A stretch of DNA of 64,000 nucleotides from Rhizobium esperanzae (GTDB lineage: Bacteria > Pseudomonadota > Alphaproteobacteria > Rhizobiales > Rhizobiaceae): positions 186,001 through 250,000 of the forward strand of contig NZ_JACIFY010000002.1 in assembly GCF_014197615.1 (NCBI RefSeq). Direction: 5' to 3'. Both the position numbers and the translations under genes were made by a program. Of this stretch, positions 27,373-36,646 are shown one piece after another (position 1 is the first letter of the stretch; every line of letters starts with the position of its first letter). The notes beneath the pieces are model-generated. The model searched no databases, was not told the origin of the DNA, and saw only the letters and a program-made list of their open reading frames with translations.

Positions 27373-28513
27373 GTTGATGGCCACCGACGGCCTGCGGAGT
27401 GGAGGCAGCCTCCCCAACCACCAGCCGGATGCGCGCCGCCATGGCGGGCCGCATGCCGGAAGGCGGCTGGGAGATCGACAGACGAAGCGTCACCGTCCCC
27501 TTTTCCCGCGAAATGACCGGCGCGATCTTCGACACCTCGACCGGAAAAGGCTGGCCTGGAAAGCCGTCAAGCACCGCCTCGCCGGACAGGCCCGGCCGCA
27601 TCAACGCGATATTGGACTCAGCGACATCGGCATCGATGACCAGGCTTGCGGTATCGGCGATGACGAGCAGGCTTTCATTCTCCCGCACGCTGTCCTCGCG
27701 CGACAGCACCGTATCGCCGATATGCGCGGTCAACCGCGTGACGGTGCCGGAGATCGGCGCACGCACGGTCAGCGCCTCCACCTGCTCGCGCGCCTTGTCG
27801 ATCTCGAGTTCGGCTTTTTCGACATCCTGCCTTGCCTGCAGGGCGGCATTCTCGGCGCCGTCGGCAGCCGTTTTCGCCTCCTCCAGGGCCTGCGCCGACA
27901 TGGCATCGCGCCCGGCCAGCCGCTCGGTGCGCGCAAGCGATGACCGTGCCTGCGCAAGCTCGATGGTCTTTGCCGCCAACGCCAGCTCCGCCGATTGCCG
28001 GGCGATCTCCGCGCCCCGAAGCGCAAAACGCGCGCCGGCATCGTCGAGCCGCGCCAGCACCTGTCCCGCCGCCACCCTATCGCCCGCCTCCACCTCGACC
28101 GCGACGATCCGGCCCTCATATTTGGAAAAGACGGTGGCGATATCGGGTGCGACGACGTAGCCGGAGCCGGTGATCTCCCTGGGCGCAGCCGTGCTCTTCA
28201 CCCCGCCGTCGGCCGGCGCCTGCATTCCCTCGACGGCAGCACCGCCCTTGGCCGGCGCCTCCACTCGATGATCCGATATAGCCGGATCACTGCCCGAAAA
28301 CCCCACAAGCGCCGCCTCGATGCGCTCAAGCGCCTCAAGCCGGTAGAAAAGTACTCCCGCCAGCGAGGCCGCCGCCAGGGCGAGCATTGCGCCAGGAATC
28401 ATGCGCCGCCGGCCACGAGGCTCCGGCGGCTCTGTCTTCAAGGCCGCGGGCTCGATCGAAAGCGATCTCAGCTTGGCGGCAAGGGCTCGGTCATGTTCTG
28501 ATGTCGTGTTCAT
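27323..28513 (-). CDS. HlyD/RND-type periplasmic adaptor (membrane fusion protein)
   Basis: 396 aa from the ATG at 28513. One membrane helix (about residues 40-58) is followed by a biotinyl-lipoyl half (VVAPDIATVFSKYEGRIVAVEVEAGDRV region), a long alpha-helical hairpin rich in Ala, Glu and Arg (about 190-255), the second lipoyl half (VRAPISGTVTRL) and a beta-barrel domain. This is the adaptor that links an inner membrane ABC exporter to an outer membrane channel. No outer membrane gene is present here. The last residues (PPPSFEAPAVGLHTSG) come from an intergenic repeat and are unlikely to be ancestral. Confidence 0.85.
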   Translation of the reverse strand: MNTTSEHDRALAAKLRSLSIEPAALKTEPPEPRGRRRMIPGAMLALAAASLAGVLFYRLEALERIEAALVGFSGSDPAISDHRVEAPAKGGAAVEGMQAPADGGVKSTAAPREITGSGYVVAPDIATVFSKYEGRIVAVEVEAGDRVAAGQVLARLDDAGARFALRGAEIARQSAELALAAKTIELAQARSSLARTERLAGRDAMSAQALEEAKTAADGAENAALQARQDVEKAELEIDKAREQVEALTVRAPISGTVTRLTAHIGDTVLSREDSVRENESLLVIADTASLVIDADVAESNIALMRPGLSGEAVLDGFPGQPFPVEVSKIAPVISREKGTVTLRLSISQPPSGMRPAMAARIRLVVGEAASTPQAVGGHQPPPSFEAPAVGLHTSG

Positions 28514-28766
28514 GCCGGCAGCATGGCCGCCGGTGACAAAACCGCGACCTCGAACAGGTTTCAGGCGGTGCTCGATCGCGATTGAGGACGTGGTGGTCGG
28601 GCTCTTGGGGGCCGTGACTGGGCATACGCGCCTCGACCAACAACTGTATTGCCGTGTGGCACCCTCTTTTTTCTCCTCACGCTTCTGCGCGAGGGAGCGA
28701 CAGGAATCCAGTGCACCCGACAACAATCGATAGCGACGTCCCAAGCATCGGAACGATGCGCTTGCC

Positions 28767-29774
28767 TCACCCCTTCCGCTGCCGCCAGGCGACTGGCGTC
28801 ATATCCGTCACCCGGCGGAACTCGCGATTGAAATTTGACTTGGTCTGAAAGCCGACTTCGAACATCACTTCGGTGACCGGCTTCTCGGTATCGGCAAGCA
28901 GGCGGCATGCCTCGCCGATCCTGTAATCATTGACATATTGCGAGACGTTCTTGTCCATCGCCCGGTTGATCGCCGCCGAGATCTGGCGTGCGGGAATGCC
29001 GGCCTTGCGGGCCAGCCGGTCGAGATTGAGATTGGCGTCGCGATAGAGCTTCCTTGCTTCCATCAGCGCATCGACGGCGGCGATCGTCTCCTTGTCCTCG
29101 GTCGTCTCAGGCTTCGGGACCGGCTCCGCCGTTTCGGCCGGCGCCCGGCTGCGGCTCGCCGCCGCCGCCGCGATGCCGAGGATGACGAGGGCGGCGAGGT
29201 TGCCGACGCTGATCAGCGTCAGCGCGCGTTCGCCATGTGCCGAGGTGAAATCGAGAAAGACGAAGGTATCGACCGCGGCCGACAGGCAGAGCGCCGCCGC
29301 CGCGAAGATGATCGCCCGATAGGCCGGCACCGCTCCCTCGAAGGGCGCAAGCCGAAGCGCATCCGCGCCGGGGCGCATCAGAAGCAGGATCGCCAGTGCA
29401 TAACCGACGAAGACAAGCACCAACGCGGTGTCGATCGCATCCCGCCAGAACGCCATCAACAGCAGAAGGACGGCGGCAGGCACGGAATGCAGCGCAATCC
29501 GCGCCGGCAACGGCCGCCGGCTCGTCTTCACCAGCCCGGAAACACCTGCATAGGCAAGCGGCGGCACCAGCGCCGCAATGATAGGGACGATCATGCCGAC
29601 GGCCTGCACCCCATAACCCCAGCGCAGGCCCGAGAGGAAGGATTGCAGTGCGCTCAGCAGAAGGAGCGTCAGAAACGGCCGGTTGGGCTGCCCCTCTTCG
29701 TCGCGTCTGAGCACGATGACGAAGAGGATGAGCAGCAGCAGGGCAACGACGAAGGGAAGCGGAATGAAGATCAT
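28767..29774 (-). CDS. AraC-family regulator with N-terminal membrane domain
   Basis: 335 aa from the ATG at 29774; the frame is open to 29846 and the start is uncertain because neither has a clear ribosome site. About six to seven hydrophobic helices fill residues 1-205, followed by a linker and a C-terminal AraC-type DNA-binding domain (YRDANLNLDRLARKAG, then VNDYRIGEACRLLAD and EVMFEVGFQTKSNFNREFRR). This is a membrane-bound one-component regulator. It lies upstream of the export operon on the same strand and may control it by sensing a membrane or external signal; that role is inferred. Confidence 0.83.
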   Translation of the reverse strand: MIFIPLPFVVALLLLILFVIVLRRDEEGQPNRPFLTLLLLSALQSFLSGLRWGYGVQAVGMIVPIIAALVPPLAYAGVSGLVKTSRRPLPARIALHSVPAAVLLLLMAFWRDAIDTALVLVFVGYALAILLLMRPGADALRLAPFEGAVPAYRAIIFAAAALCLSAAVDTFVFLDFTSAHGERALTLISVGNLAALVILGIAAAAASRSRAPAETAEPVPKPETTEDKETIAAVDALMEARKLYRDANLNLDRLARKAGIPARQISAAINRAMDKNVSQYVNDYRIGEACRLLADTEKPVTEVMFEVGFQTKSNFNREFRRVTDMTPVAWRQRKG

Positions 29775-29986
29775 GGGCCGTAGGATCGAAATGGCGAATG
29801 GAAGACCATCATTGCCGAGATCCTCGCCCGGCGCGACCTTCATCATGTTTTAGGACGCGTTTTAGGTTCGGATTTTCGATCTGGCGCCCCCGGAAATCAG
29901 CCGGGGGACGCCGTCGCGATCAGCCAAAGCCGAGCCGAGGTTCAGCCGGTCAGACGCCGTTCAACCGCTGCGATGGCCGGCACTGA

Positions 29987-30568
29987 TCAAACGCGATCCA
30001 GGAAGGCAAGCACGCGGGCAGTCAGCAGCGCGGTCGCATCCGCGTCATAGGACGGCAGCGAGCTGTCGGCGAAGTAGTGCTGATCGCCGGGATAGAGGAA
30101 AAGTTCCGCATCCTCGACCGCCTCGACGATCTCGCGGGCGGCATCGATATCGCCCTCGCCTGCGAAAATCGGATCCTTGTCCATACCGTGGATCTGGACC
30201 GGCACGCCATCCGGCCAGGGTCCGAAGGCCCACTCGCCACGGATCGGCAGGCAGGAGTAAAAGAGCAGAGCCCCACGGGCTCCGGGCCGTGTCTGTGCCA
30301 GCTTCTGCGCCGGCAGCACGCCGAACGAAAAGCCGGCATAGACGATCTCCGCAGGCAGGTCGTCGGCGAGGCGAACGCCGCGCTCCCTCATTTCGTCGAA
30401 TCCGATCCCGTCGATATAGGCGAGCCCTTCTTCGATGCTTTGAAACACCTGCCCCTCGAAGAGATCCGGCGTGTGCACGATGTGGCCTTTTGCCCGCACG
30501 ACGTCGGCGAAGGCGCACACACCCGGGGTCAGCCCCTGAGCATGGTGGAACAACAAGACCTCAGCCAT
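29987..30568 (-). CDS. Dienelactone hydrolase family protein
   Basis: The 193 aa product is an alpha/beta hydrolase of the DLH branch. It begins MAEVLLFHHAQGLTPG. The nucleophile elbow reads GFSFGV, so it has Ser where classical DLH has Cys. The acid is probably Asp in GMDKDPIFAGEGD and the catalytic His is in PGDQHYFADSS. Cytoplasmic, substrate unknown. It begins 28 bases after the stop of the oxidase subunit IV-like gene, on the same strand, so it may be the last gene of the oxidase operon. Confidence 0.82.
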   Translation of the reverse strand: MAEVLLFHHAQGLTPGVCAFADVVRAKGHIVHTPDLFEGQVFQSIEEGLAYIDGIGFDEMRERGVRLADDLPAEIVYAGFSFGVLPAQKLAQTRPGARGALLFYSCLPIRGEWAFGPWPDGVPVQIHGMDKDPIFAGEGDIDAAREIVEAVEDAELFLYPGDQHYFADSSLPSYDADATALLTARVLAFLDRV

Positions 30569-30595
30569 ACGAAACCTTCTCCCGATGATCGCTGT

Positions 30596-30961
30596 CTACG
30601 GCGTAGCACCAAAGAAGGCGAGCCGGGTGAAGATCGTATAGTCCGCTTCCGATACCATCAGCGCCACGAAGACCAGCACCAGCACCGGCGGCAGCAGGAT
30701 GGCATAGACGAGCGCCAGCCTCTCCCAGGCCATATGCATGAAGACGGCGACGATCAGCCCGGCCTTCAGCATCATGAACAGCAGGATCAGAGTCCACCTC
30801 AGATAGCTCTGGAGGCCGAGATAGTCGACCATGTAGGACGCCGCGCTGAGGACGAAGAGCAGCCCCCAGACAAGGAGATAGAGCCGGATCGGATGCTGCT
30901 GTCCGGTGTGCGCCTGTGCGTGCACCGCTTGGCTTTGGGCATGCGCCGTTGTCTCGCTCAT
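30596..30961 (-). CDS. Cytochrome oxidase subunit IV family protein
   Basis: The 121 aa product has a His/Gln-rich N-terminus followed by three hydrophobic helices (about residues 28-48, 54-76, 83-105) and the motif HMAWERL after the second. This matches the small subunit IV family of bacterial heme-copper oxidases, a structural subunit with no redox centre. It begins seven bases after the subunit III stop, in the oxidase operon. Confidence 0.85.
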   Translation of the reverse strand: MSETTAHAQSQAVHAQAHTGQQHPIRLYLLVWGLLFVLSAASYMVDYLGLQSYLRWTLILLFMMLKAGLIVAVFMHMAWERLALVYAILLPPVLVLVFVALMVSEADYTIFTRLAFFGATP

Positions 30962-30968
30962 GACGACC

Positions 30969-31703
30969 TCACCACAGATAGAAGAACGCGAAGATGAAGA
31001 CCCACACCAGGTCGACGAAGTGCCAGTAGAGGCCCATGATCTCGACGGCCTCGTAGCGGCCTTTCCGACTGGTGAAGAAGCCGCGCCGTTCCACGTCGAA
31101 ATCGCCCCGCCAGACCTTGCGGGCGACGATGAGGAGGAAGATGACGCCGATCGTCACATGGGTGCCGTGGAAGCCGGTGATCATGAAGAAGGTCGATCCG
31201 AACTGGGCTGCACCCCATGGGTTCTCCCAGGGGCGCACGCCTTCGGTGATCAGCTTCGTCCATTCGAAAGCCTGCATGCTGACGAAGGTTGCGCCGAGAA
31301 GTGCCGTCAGCAGCATCAGTATCGCGGTCACGCGGCGGTCACGGCGATAGCCGAAATTGACCGCCATCGCCATGGTGCCGCTGCTCGAGATCAGCACGAA
31401 AGTCATGATCGCGATCAGGATCAGCGGCACATCCTGGCCGCCGATATGCAGCGCGAAGACCTCACTCGGATTGGGCCAGGGGACGGGCGTCGACATGCGG
31501 GCGGTCATATAGGCGATCAGGAAACAGCCGAAGACGAAGGTGTCGCTGAGCAGAAAGATCCACATCATCGCCTTGCCCCAGGAGGCGGTCTTGAAGGCGC
31601 GCTGATCCGAGCTGAAATCGGCCGCGACTCCGCGAAGCCCCGCGGGTCTGAGATCTGCCTCGCCATGTTTCTGGACAGAATGTGTCTGGACAGAATGTGC
31701 CAT
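30969..31703 (-). CDS. coxP: Cytochrome c oxidase subunit III (second subunit III)
   Basis: 244 aa from the ATG at 31703 (AAAGGA upstream). The N-terminus has a duplicated HSVQ unit, then about seven membrane helices. HGTHVTIGVIFLL and VEIMGLYWHFVDLVWVFIFAFFYLW (seen as GLYWHFVDLVWVFIF) are subunit III hallmarks. It stabilises the catalytic core and proton uptake. A shorter subunit III-like gene precedes it, as in the coxMNOP cluster described in Bradyrhizobium, so the symbol follows that naming. Confidence 0.9.
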   Translation of the reverse strand: MAHSVQTHSVQKHGEADLRPAGLRGVAADFSSDQRAFKTASWGKAMMWIFLLSDTFVFGCFLIAYMTARMSTPVPWPNPSEVFALHIGGQDVPLILIAIMTFVLISSSGTMAMAVNFGYRRDRRVTAILMLLTALLGATFVSMQAFEWTKLITEGVRPWENPWGAAQFGSTFFMITGFHGTHVTIGVIFLLIVARKVWRGDFDVERRGFFTSRKGRYEAVEIMGLYWHFVDLVWVFIFAFFYLW

Positions 31704-31714
31704 CTGCAAATCCT

Positions 31715-32428
31715 TTAGCTTATCAACGTGCGGCAAAGATCGACGAAATCATTCGCCCAGCCGGCAAAAAGCGCGAAGAGCAAAAGCCAGACGGCGAGCA
31801 TGAAATGCGAATAGATGGCCGAAAGGTCGACGCTGAGCCGCAGTCTCTCCGGTGCGACATCGGCTGCGAACGCCTTGACCGTCGTATGCGCCAGCACGGC
31901 AAGCCCGCCCAAAATATGCAGCCCATGCAGGCCGGTGAGCATATAGAAGAAGCTGTTGGCGGGATTGTCGGCCAGGACGTAGCCGGCCGCCGTCAGTTCC
32001 CGCCATGCCTGGATCTGCCCGGCGAGAAAGAAGACGGCAAGTGCCAGTCCTGTCGCAAGCGCCGGCCGCAGGCTTTCCATCCGGCCGTGCTGTGCTTCAC
32101 GTTTGGCCCATTGCAGTGCGGCGCTGCTCAAGGCCAGTGCCGCGGTGTTTACCCAGAGCAGCCGCGGAACCGGCATCCCCCACCAGTCCGCCGATGCCGC
32201 GCGCATGAAATAGGCGCTGACGGCAAGGCTGAAGACGGCGCCGACGACGCCGAGAAACACGAACAGGCCGATCTTCACTGCCGGCACAAGCGCCCGCTCG
32301 GTGCCATGATGATCCGGCAGTTGCACCGAGCCGGTTTCCAGCCAGGGTTTCGAGGTCAGCCGCTGCCCGGCCAGCCACCAGATCATGATGGCGGCGATGG
32401 CGGCGAGGAAGATCAGCACGACGCTCAT
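31715..32428 (-). CDS. coxO: Subunit III-like cytochrome oxidase protein
   Basis: The 237 aa product has about seven helices. The first helix (VVLIFLAAIAAIMIWWLAG) is followed by KIGLFVFLGVVGAVFSL, and GLHGLHILGGLAVLAHTTVKAF plus YSHFMLAVWLLLFALFAGW are subunit III-type segments. It is weaker in family features than the next gene. Its start overlaps the subunit I stop (ATGA at 32425-32428). Two adjacent subunit III homologues are the CoxO/CoxP arrangement. Confidence 0.82.
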   Translation of the reverse strand: MSVVLIFLAAIAAIMIWWLAGQRLTSKPWLETGSVQLPDHHGTERALVPAVKIGLFVFLGVVGAVFSLAVSAYFMRAASADWWGMPVPRLLWVNTAALALSSAALQWAKREAQHGRMESLRPALATGLALAVFFLAGQIQAWRELTAAGYVLADNPANSFFYMLTGLHGLHILGGLAVLAHTTVKAFAADVAPERLRLSVDLSAIYSHFMLAVWLLLFALFAGWANDFVDLCRTLIS

Positions 32429-34194
32429 GCCGGGACCTCTCGCGTCACGCCGTCGCTTGCCGGCACATTCTGCGGAATGAAATCCTCGGCCGCACCCGGC
32501 ACGCTGTAATCATAGGCCCAGCGGTAGACGACAGGCAGATCCCTGCCCCAGTTGCCGTGTGCGGGCGGCGTCTGCGGCGTCTGCCATTCGAGCGTCGTCG
32601 CCCGCCAGGGATTGCCGCCGGCCTCCCTGCCCCGGAAAAGGCTCCAGACCAGGTTGAACAGAAAGACCATCTGCCCGGCCCCGACCACAAGCGCCATGAC
32701 GGTGATGAAGATATTCAGCGTATGGGCCGAAGGCGGAACGAAGGCCGTTTCTCCCATCTCGAAGTAACGGCGCGGCACACCAAGCAGGCCGAGATAATGC
32801 ATCGGAAAGAAGATCGCATAGGTGCCGAGAAAGGTGATCCAGAAGTGGATATGGCCGAGTGTCTCGTCCAGCATGCGTCCCGTCACCTTCGGATACCAGT
32901 GATAGATCGCCCCGAAGATGACGAGGATCGGTGCGACCCCCATGACCATGTGGAAATGCGCAACGACGAACATCGTATCCGACAGCGGCACGTCGACGAC
33001 GACATTACCGAGGAAAAGGCCGGTCAGGCCGCCATTGACGAAGGTGACGATGAAGGCGAGCGCAAAGAGCATCGGCAGCGTCAGGTGGATGTCGCCGCGC
33101 CAGAGCGTCAGCACCCAGTTGTAGACCTTGATCGCCGTCGGAATGGCGATGATCAGCGTCGTGGTGGCGAAGAAAAAGCCGAAGGCCGGGTGCATGCCGC
33201 TGACATACATGTGGTGCGCCCAGACGACGAAGCTCAAGCCGCCGATGATGACGATCGCCCAGACCATCATCCGGTAGCCGAAGATGTTCTTGCGCGCATG
33301 CGTGCTGATCAGGTCGGAAACGATGCCGAAAGCCGGCAGCGCGACGATATAGACCTCCGGATGCCCGAAGAACCAGAACAGATGCTGGAACAGGATCGGG
33401 CTGCCGCCGCCATGCTGCAGCTGCGTGCCCATCTCGACGATCGCGGGCATGAAGAAGCTGGTGCCGAGCACGCGGTCGAACAGCATCATCACGCAAGCGA
33501 CGAAGAGCGCGGGAAAGGCGAGCAGCGCCATCACGGTCGCCGTGAAGATGCCCCAGACGGTGAGCGGCATCCGCATCAGCGTCATCCCGCGCGCCCGCCC
33601 CTGCAGCACGGTTACCACATAGTTCAGGCCGCCCATGGTGAAGCCGATGATGAAGACGATCAGCGAGGTGAGCATCAGCAGGATGCCCCAGTCCTTGCCG
33701 CCGGGCGTGCCTGACAGAACGGATTGCGGCGGATAGAGCGTCCAGCCGGCCCCTGTCGGGCCGCCGGGTGCGAAAAAGCCGGCGACGAGGATCAGCACCG
33801 CAAGCAGATAGATCCAGTAGCTCAGCATGTTCGCGTAAGGAAACACCATGTCGCGGGCGCCGACCATCAGCGGAATGAGGTAATTGCCGAAGCCGCCGAG
33901 GAAGAGCGCGGTGAGGAGATAGATCACCATGATCATGCCGTGCATGGTGATGAACTGGTAATAGTGATCGGCATCGATGAAGGCGAGAGCGCCGGGAAAG
34001 GCAAGCTGAATCCGCATCAGCCAGGAAAGCACCAGCGCCACCAGGCCGATCGAGATCGCGGTCACCGAATATTGCACGGCAATGATCTTGGCATCCTGGC
34101 TGAACACATATTTCGTCCACCAGCTGTGCGGATGATAGAGCTCGACATCCTCGACTTCGGCGGAGGGGATGCTGCCGGATGGAATCTCGACCAT
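32425..34194 (-). CDS. coxN: Cytochrome c oxidase subunit I
   Basis: 589 aa from the ATG at 34194 (AGAGAG upstream; the frame is open to 34290). Twelve or more helices carry the metal ligands: His in TMHGMIM (low-spin heme), the cross-linked HPEVY and HH of AHHMY (CuB), and AHFHM (heme a3 and low-spin heme). The D-channel Asp is in GARDMVFP. LSDT replaces the usual HDT before the last ligand helix, so the Mg-site histidine is missing. It reduces oxygen to water in the inner membrane. Confidence 0.93.
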   Translation of the reverse strand: MVEIPSGSIPSAEVEDVELYHPHSWWTKYVFSQDAKIIAVQYSVTAISIGLVALVLSWLMRIQLAFPGALAFIDADHYYQFITMHGMIMVIYLLTALFLGGFGNYLIPLMVGARDMVFPYANMLSYWIYLLAVLILVAGFFAPGGPTGAGWTLYPPQSVLSGTPGGKDWGILLMLTSLIVFIIGFTMGGLNYVVTVLQGRARGMTLMRMPLTVWGIFTATVMALLAFPALFVACVMMLFDRVLGTSFFMPAIVEMGTQLQHGGGSPILFQHLFWFFGHPEVYIVALPAFGIVSDLISTHARKNIFGYRMMVWAIVIIGGLSFVVWAHHMYVSGMHPAFGFFFATTTLIIAIPTAIKVYNWVLTLWRGDIHLTLPMLFALAFIVTFVNGGLTGLFLGNVVVDVPLSDTMFVVAHFHMVMGVAPILVIFGAIYHWYPKVTGRMLDETLGHIHFWITFLGTYAIFFPMHYLGLLGVPRRYFEMGETAFVPPSAHTLNIFITVMALVVGAGQMVFLFNLVWSLFRGREAGGNPWRATTLEWQTPQTPPAHGNWGRDLPVVYRWAYDYSVPGAAEDFIPQNVPASDGVTREVPA

Positions 34195-34294
34195 GATCTC
34201 TCTTCCCTTCCCGCCGGTTTCTTGAGCCGGCATGCGGTCTGTGACCGCTGGGGTTCCCTGAACCGGCAAACGGCTTTTCGGCCGCTGCATCGCG

Positions 34295-35113
34295 TCAATT
34301 TGCCGGCGGCGGCTCTCCCGATGACGCCGTCAGCTGGGTGAATGTCTGCTGCTGCCCGAGCCAGGTCTGGTAGTCCGCATCGTTATCGACCACGACGCTG
34401 CCGCGCATTTGCGGATGGCCGACGCCGCAGAGTTCGGCGCAGAGAATCTCGAAATTGCCCGTCCGCGTCGGCGTGAACCAGAAATAGGTGACCATGCCGG
34501 GGATCATGTCCATCTTGGCCCGGAATTCCGGCACGTAGAAATCGTGCAGCACATCGATAGAGCGCAGCAATATATGCACCGGCTTGCCGATCGGCAGATG
34601 CAGTTCGCCGCCCTCGATGATGACGTCGTCGAGGCCGTTTGCGTCGTTCTTGTCAAGCCCGAGCGGGTTTTCGGCAGTGACGTCGCGCGTCTGCGCACGG
34701 CCGAGCTTTCCGTCCGCCCCAGGCAGGCGAAAACTCCACAGCCATTGCTGGCTGACGACTTCGACCGATGCGGCATCGGCAGGCACCGTGATGAACTGGT
34801 TCCAGACGATGAGGCCGGGCGCCAGCATCGCCGCGACGCCGACCGCCGTTCCCCCTGCCAGCATCAATTCCAGCCGGCGGTTTTCGGGCTCATAATGCGC
34901 CCGGTTGCCCGGCCTGTGCCGGAAGCGGAAGACGCAGTAGGCCATGAACGAAACCACCGCGACGAAGACGATGCCGGTGATCCAGAAGGTGATGACGAGG
35001 GTGCTGTCGATATAGGTCCAGTTGGACGCGATCGGCGTCCACCACCACGGGCTCAGCACATGAAACAGCACGGAGCCGACGACAATCAGGACGAGGATCA
35101 GCACGACAGCCAT
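34295..35113 (-). CDS. coxM: Cytochrome c oxidase subunit II (CuA)
   Basis: 272 aa from the ATG at 35113, with a strong GGAGGAG upstream; the TTG at 35221 is rejected. Two N-terminal helices (about 3-22 and 37-60) anchor a periplasmic cupredoxin domain with the CuA ligands: His in VLHDFYVP, and the C-x3-C-x3-H-x2-M cluster CAELCGVGHPQM. The Glu in CAEL would bridge the Mg site. CuA shows that the oxidase takes electrons from cytochrome c, not quinol. Confidence 0.93.
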   Translation of the reverse strand: MAVVLILVLIVVGSVLFHVLSPWWWTPIASNWTYIDSTLVITFWITGIVFVAVVSFMAYCVFRFRHRPGNRAHYEPENRRLELMLAGGTAVGVAAMLAPGLIVWNQFITVPADAASVEVVSQQWLWSFRLPGADGKLGRAQTRDVTAENPLGLDKNDANGLDDVIIEGGELHLPIGKPVHILLRSIDVLHDFYVPEFRAKMDMIPGMVTYFWFTPTRTGNFEILCAELCGVGHPQMRGSVVVDNDADYQTWLGQQQTFTQLTASSGEPPPAN

Positions 35114-35314
35114 ATCCGCTCCTCCTCGAGCAGGTTGACCCGTGAAACCGCATTCCGCAAAAAGCCCGTCTATATTATCGAACAGATTGTTTATTATCGC
35201 ACAGATAGAAAATATCGGCAATTACGGCAATTTAGCCATGGACCAGCCGCCGCGACCCGTCATTTGGAGTATTGCCCGCCACCGGCAATATTGCCCATGA
35301 CCGGGGATATTGCC
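35114..35314 (-). promoter_or_regulatory. Possible operator region before coxM with 19-bp spaced repeats
   Basis: TATTGCC occurs three times at 35270, 35289 and 35308, exactly 19 bases apart, the middle one being half of the perfect palindrome GGCAATATTGCC (35284-35295). TATTATCG also occurs twice, at 35173 and 35192, again 19 apart, in an A/T-rich stretch. The regular two-turn spacing on one face of the helix suggests regulator binding upstream of coxM. The factor is unknown. Confidence 0.35.
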
Positions 35315-35716
35315 TCACTGCGAATACTGCTTGAGATAGGCGATGAGATCGGTGATCTCCTGATCGTCCTTCAAGCCGACGAATGCCATCTTCGTGCCCT
35401 TCACCTTTGCTTTCGGATTGTGCAGATAGTCGCGCAGCACCGTCTCGTCCCAGACGAGACCGCCTTCGCCAGCCGCCTTCATAGCGGCCGAGTAGGCGAA
35501 ATCAGGATGCGTTCCGGCCTTTCGGCCGAACAGCTTGTTCAGCGACGGACCGACCTTGTTCGTATCGGATTCGACGACATGACAGACCGCGCATTTTTTA
35601 AAAACGACGGCGCCCGCGGTCGCGTCGCCCTCCTGCGCCCCTGACGCAGCAGGAAACAGGGCAATGACGGATGTGGCGATCAGCAGAACAATACGGTAAT
35701 CCACGGCAAACCTCAT
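35315..35716 (-). CDS. Class I c-type cytochrome, exported
   Basis: About 133 aa from ATG 35716; AGGAGG abuts this ATG, so the GTG at 35704 could be the real start. A signal peptide (about residues 8-27, ending ASGA) precedes the heme site CAVCH (42-46). The distal ligand is probably Met110 in KGTKMAFVG. Size and motifs match cytochrome c550/c2. It lies just upstream of coxM on the same strand, making it the likely periplasmic electron donor of this oxidase. Confidence 0.9.
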   Translation of the reverse strand: MRFAVDYRIVLLIATSVIALFPAASGAQEGDATAGAVVFKKCAVCHVVESDTNKVGPSLNKLFGRKAGTHPDFAYSAAMKAAGEGGLVWDETVLRDYLHNPKAKVKGTKMAFVGLKDDQEITDLIAYLKQYSQ

Positions 35717-36124
35717 CCTCCTGAAGGTCGCCAGCCACTCGCACCCTTCGCGATCTTTCGCGTATGGGTAGTGGTTGTTATTACTAAAGCTTAGTCCTTC
35801 GCGGCAGCAAGTCAATCAGTTCCGCATTTGGAGCTACCGGAACGCGATCCGATCTCCGGCGGACCCGACGCGGATCTCATCTTAGAGATCGAGGCTCCAG
35901 CCAACGTAAGCGCTGTTTTCCTAGCACAGGGACCAAGAGCGCTGGCCGTATCAGACGCTACGGCTGTGATAGAGATGGCAAGAACGCGCCAGGAGCGGTC
36001 GTTGGTGAGGCAACGGTGAAGTGGTATTGCTAAAATCCAAACGAAGATCGGAAAGCAATCGCAAGAAAATTCTGCTTCTGTTTGCGCAGCTCTTACCCGT
36101 GAGGGATCGATCTATGGAGTTGGC
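35717..36124. other. Intergenic stretch, nothing recognised
   Basis: About 400 bases between the divergent cytochrome c and membrane protein genes. It is less G/C-rich near 35765-35820 (promoter side of cytochrome c) and after 36030. No supported gene or repeat. Confidence 0.5.
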
Positions 36125-36646
36125 ATGATTATCGACTGCAGGTCCGCGTTGGAAACGTTCGGGCATCTCCTGCTACGCGTCTTTATGATTCTCCTGGGCT
36201 ATCTTGCGGGAGTAATCTCATTCGGATTGGCGCAAGCGATAATCACAGTACTCTTACGTGAAGACGAGGCTTCTCGATTCATCCAACTTCCCGGATCGAC
36301 TGTGCCTTTTATCTTGTTGGGTTTGTATTATTTCTTTGGACCAGTTCTGTTGATTGTAAGTGTTGCCGAAACCTTGGGCTATCGGCGCGTTGCCTACTAT
36401 GCAGGAACTTGGGCGCTTATGGGATACGTTATAAGCTCCAACGCGGAACCGTTCCTGCCACCGCTTCGTTACGATGTGCTTTTCGCCTACCAAGACACCA
36501 TTTGGGCCTCGTGCGGGATTCTGGGAGGTATCGCTTACTGGGCAGTAGCGGGCCGGGTAGCGCGACCATTGTTCCCGACAGCAAAGGACAACGCTCGAAG
36601 CAACCCCCTCAGGGAAAAGCGTCAATACCTATACCGAAGACCGTAA
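36125..36646 (+). CDS. Hypothetical membrane protein (173 aa)
   Basis: Four hydrophobic helices are visible at about residues 15-43, 62-82, 88-103 and 120-143, with a basic C-terminal tail. No family recognised. Third-position bases are visibly richer in A and T than in neighbouring genes, as is the flanking DNA, which suggests acquisition by transfer. No operon partner. Confidence 0.6.
   Translation: MIIDCRSALETFGHLLLRVFMILLGYLAGVISFGLAQAIITVLLREDEASRFIQLPGSTVPFILLGLYYFFGPVLLIVSVAETLGYRRVAYYAGTWALMGYVISSNAEPFLPPLRYDVLFAYQDTIWASCGILGGIAYWAVAGRVARPLFPTAKDNARSNPLREKRQYLYRRP

Noticed and set aside
28677..28720. Possible member of the CTCATTCC palindrome family
   Set aside because: Only GACAGGAATCCAG-like similarity was seen; pairing arms could not be defined.
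32557..33714. 385-codon plus-strand frame opposite subunit I
   Set aside because: Charged shadow of a membrane protein gene; no motif.
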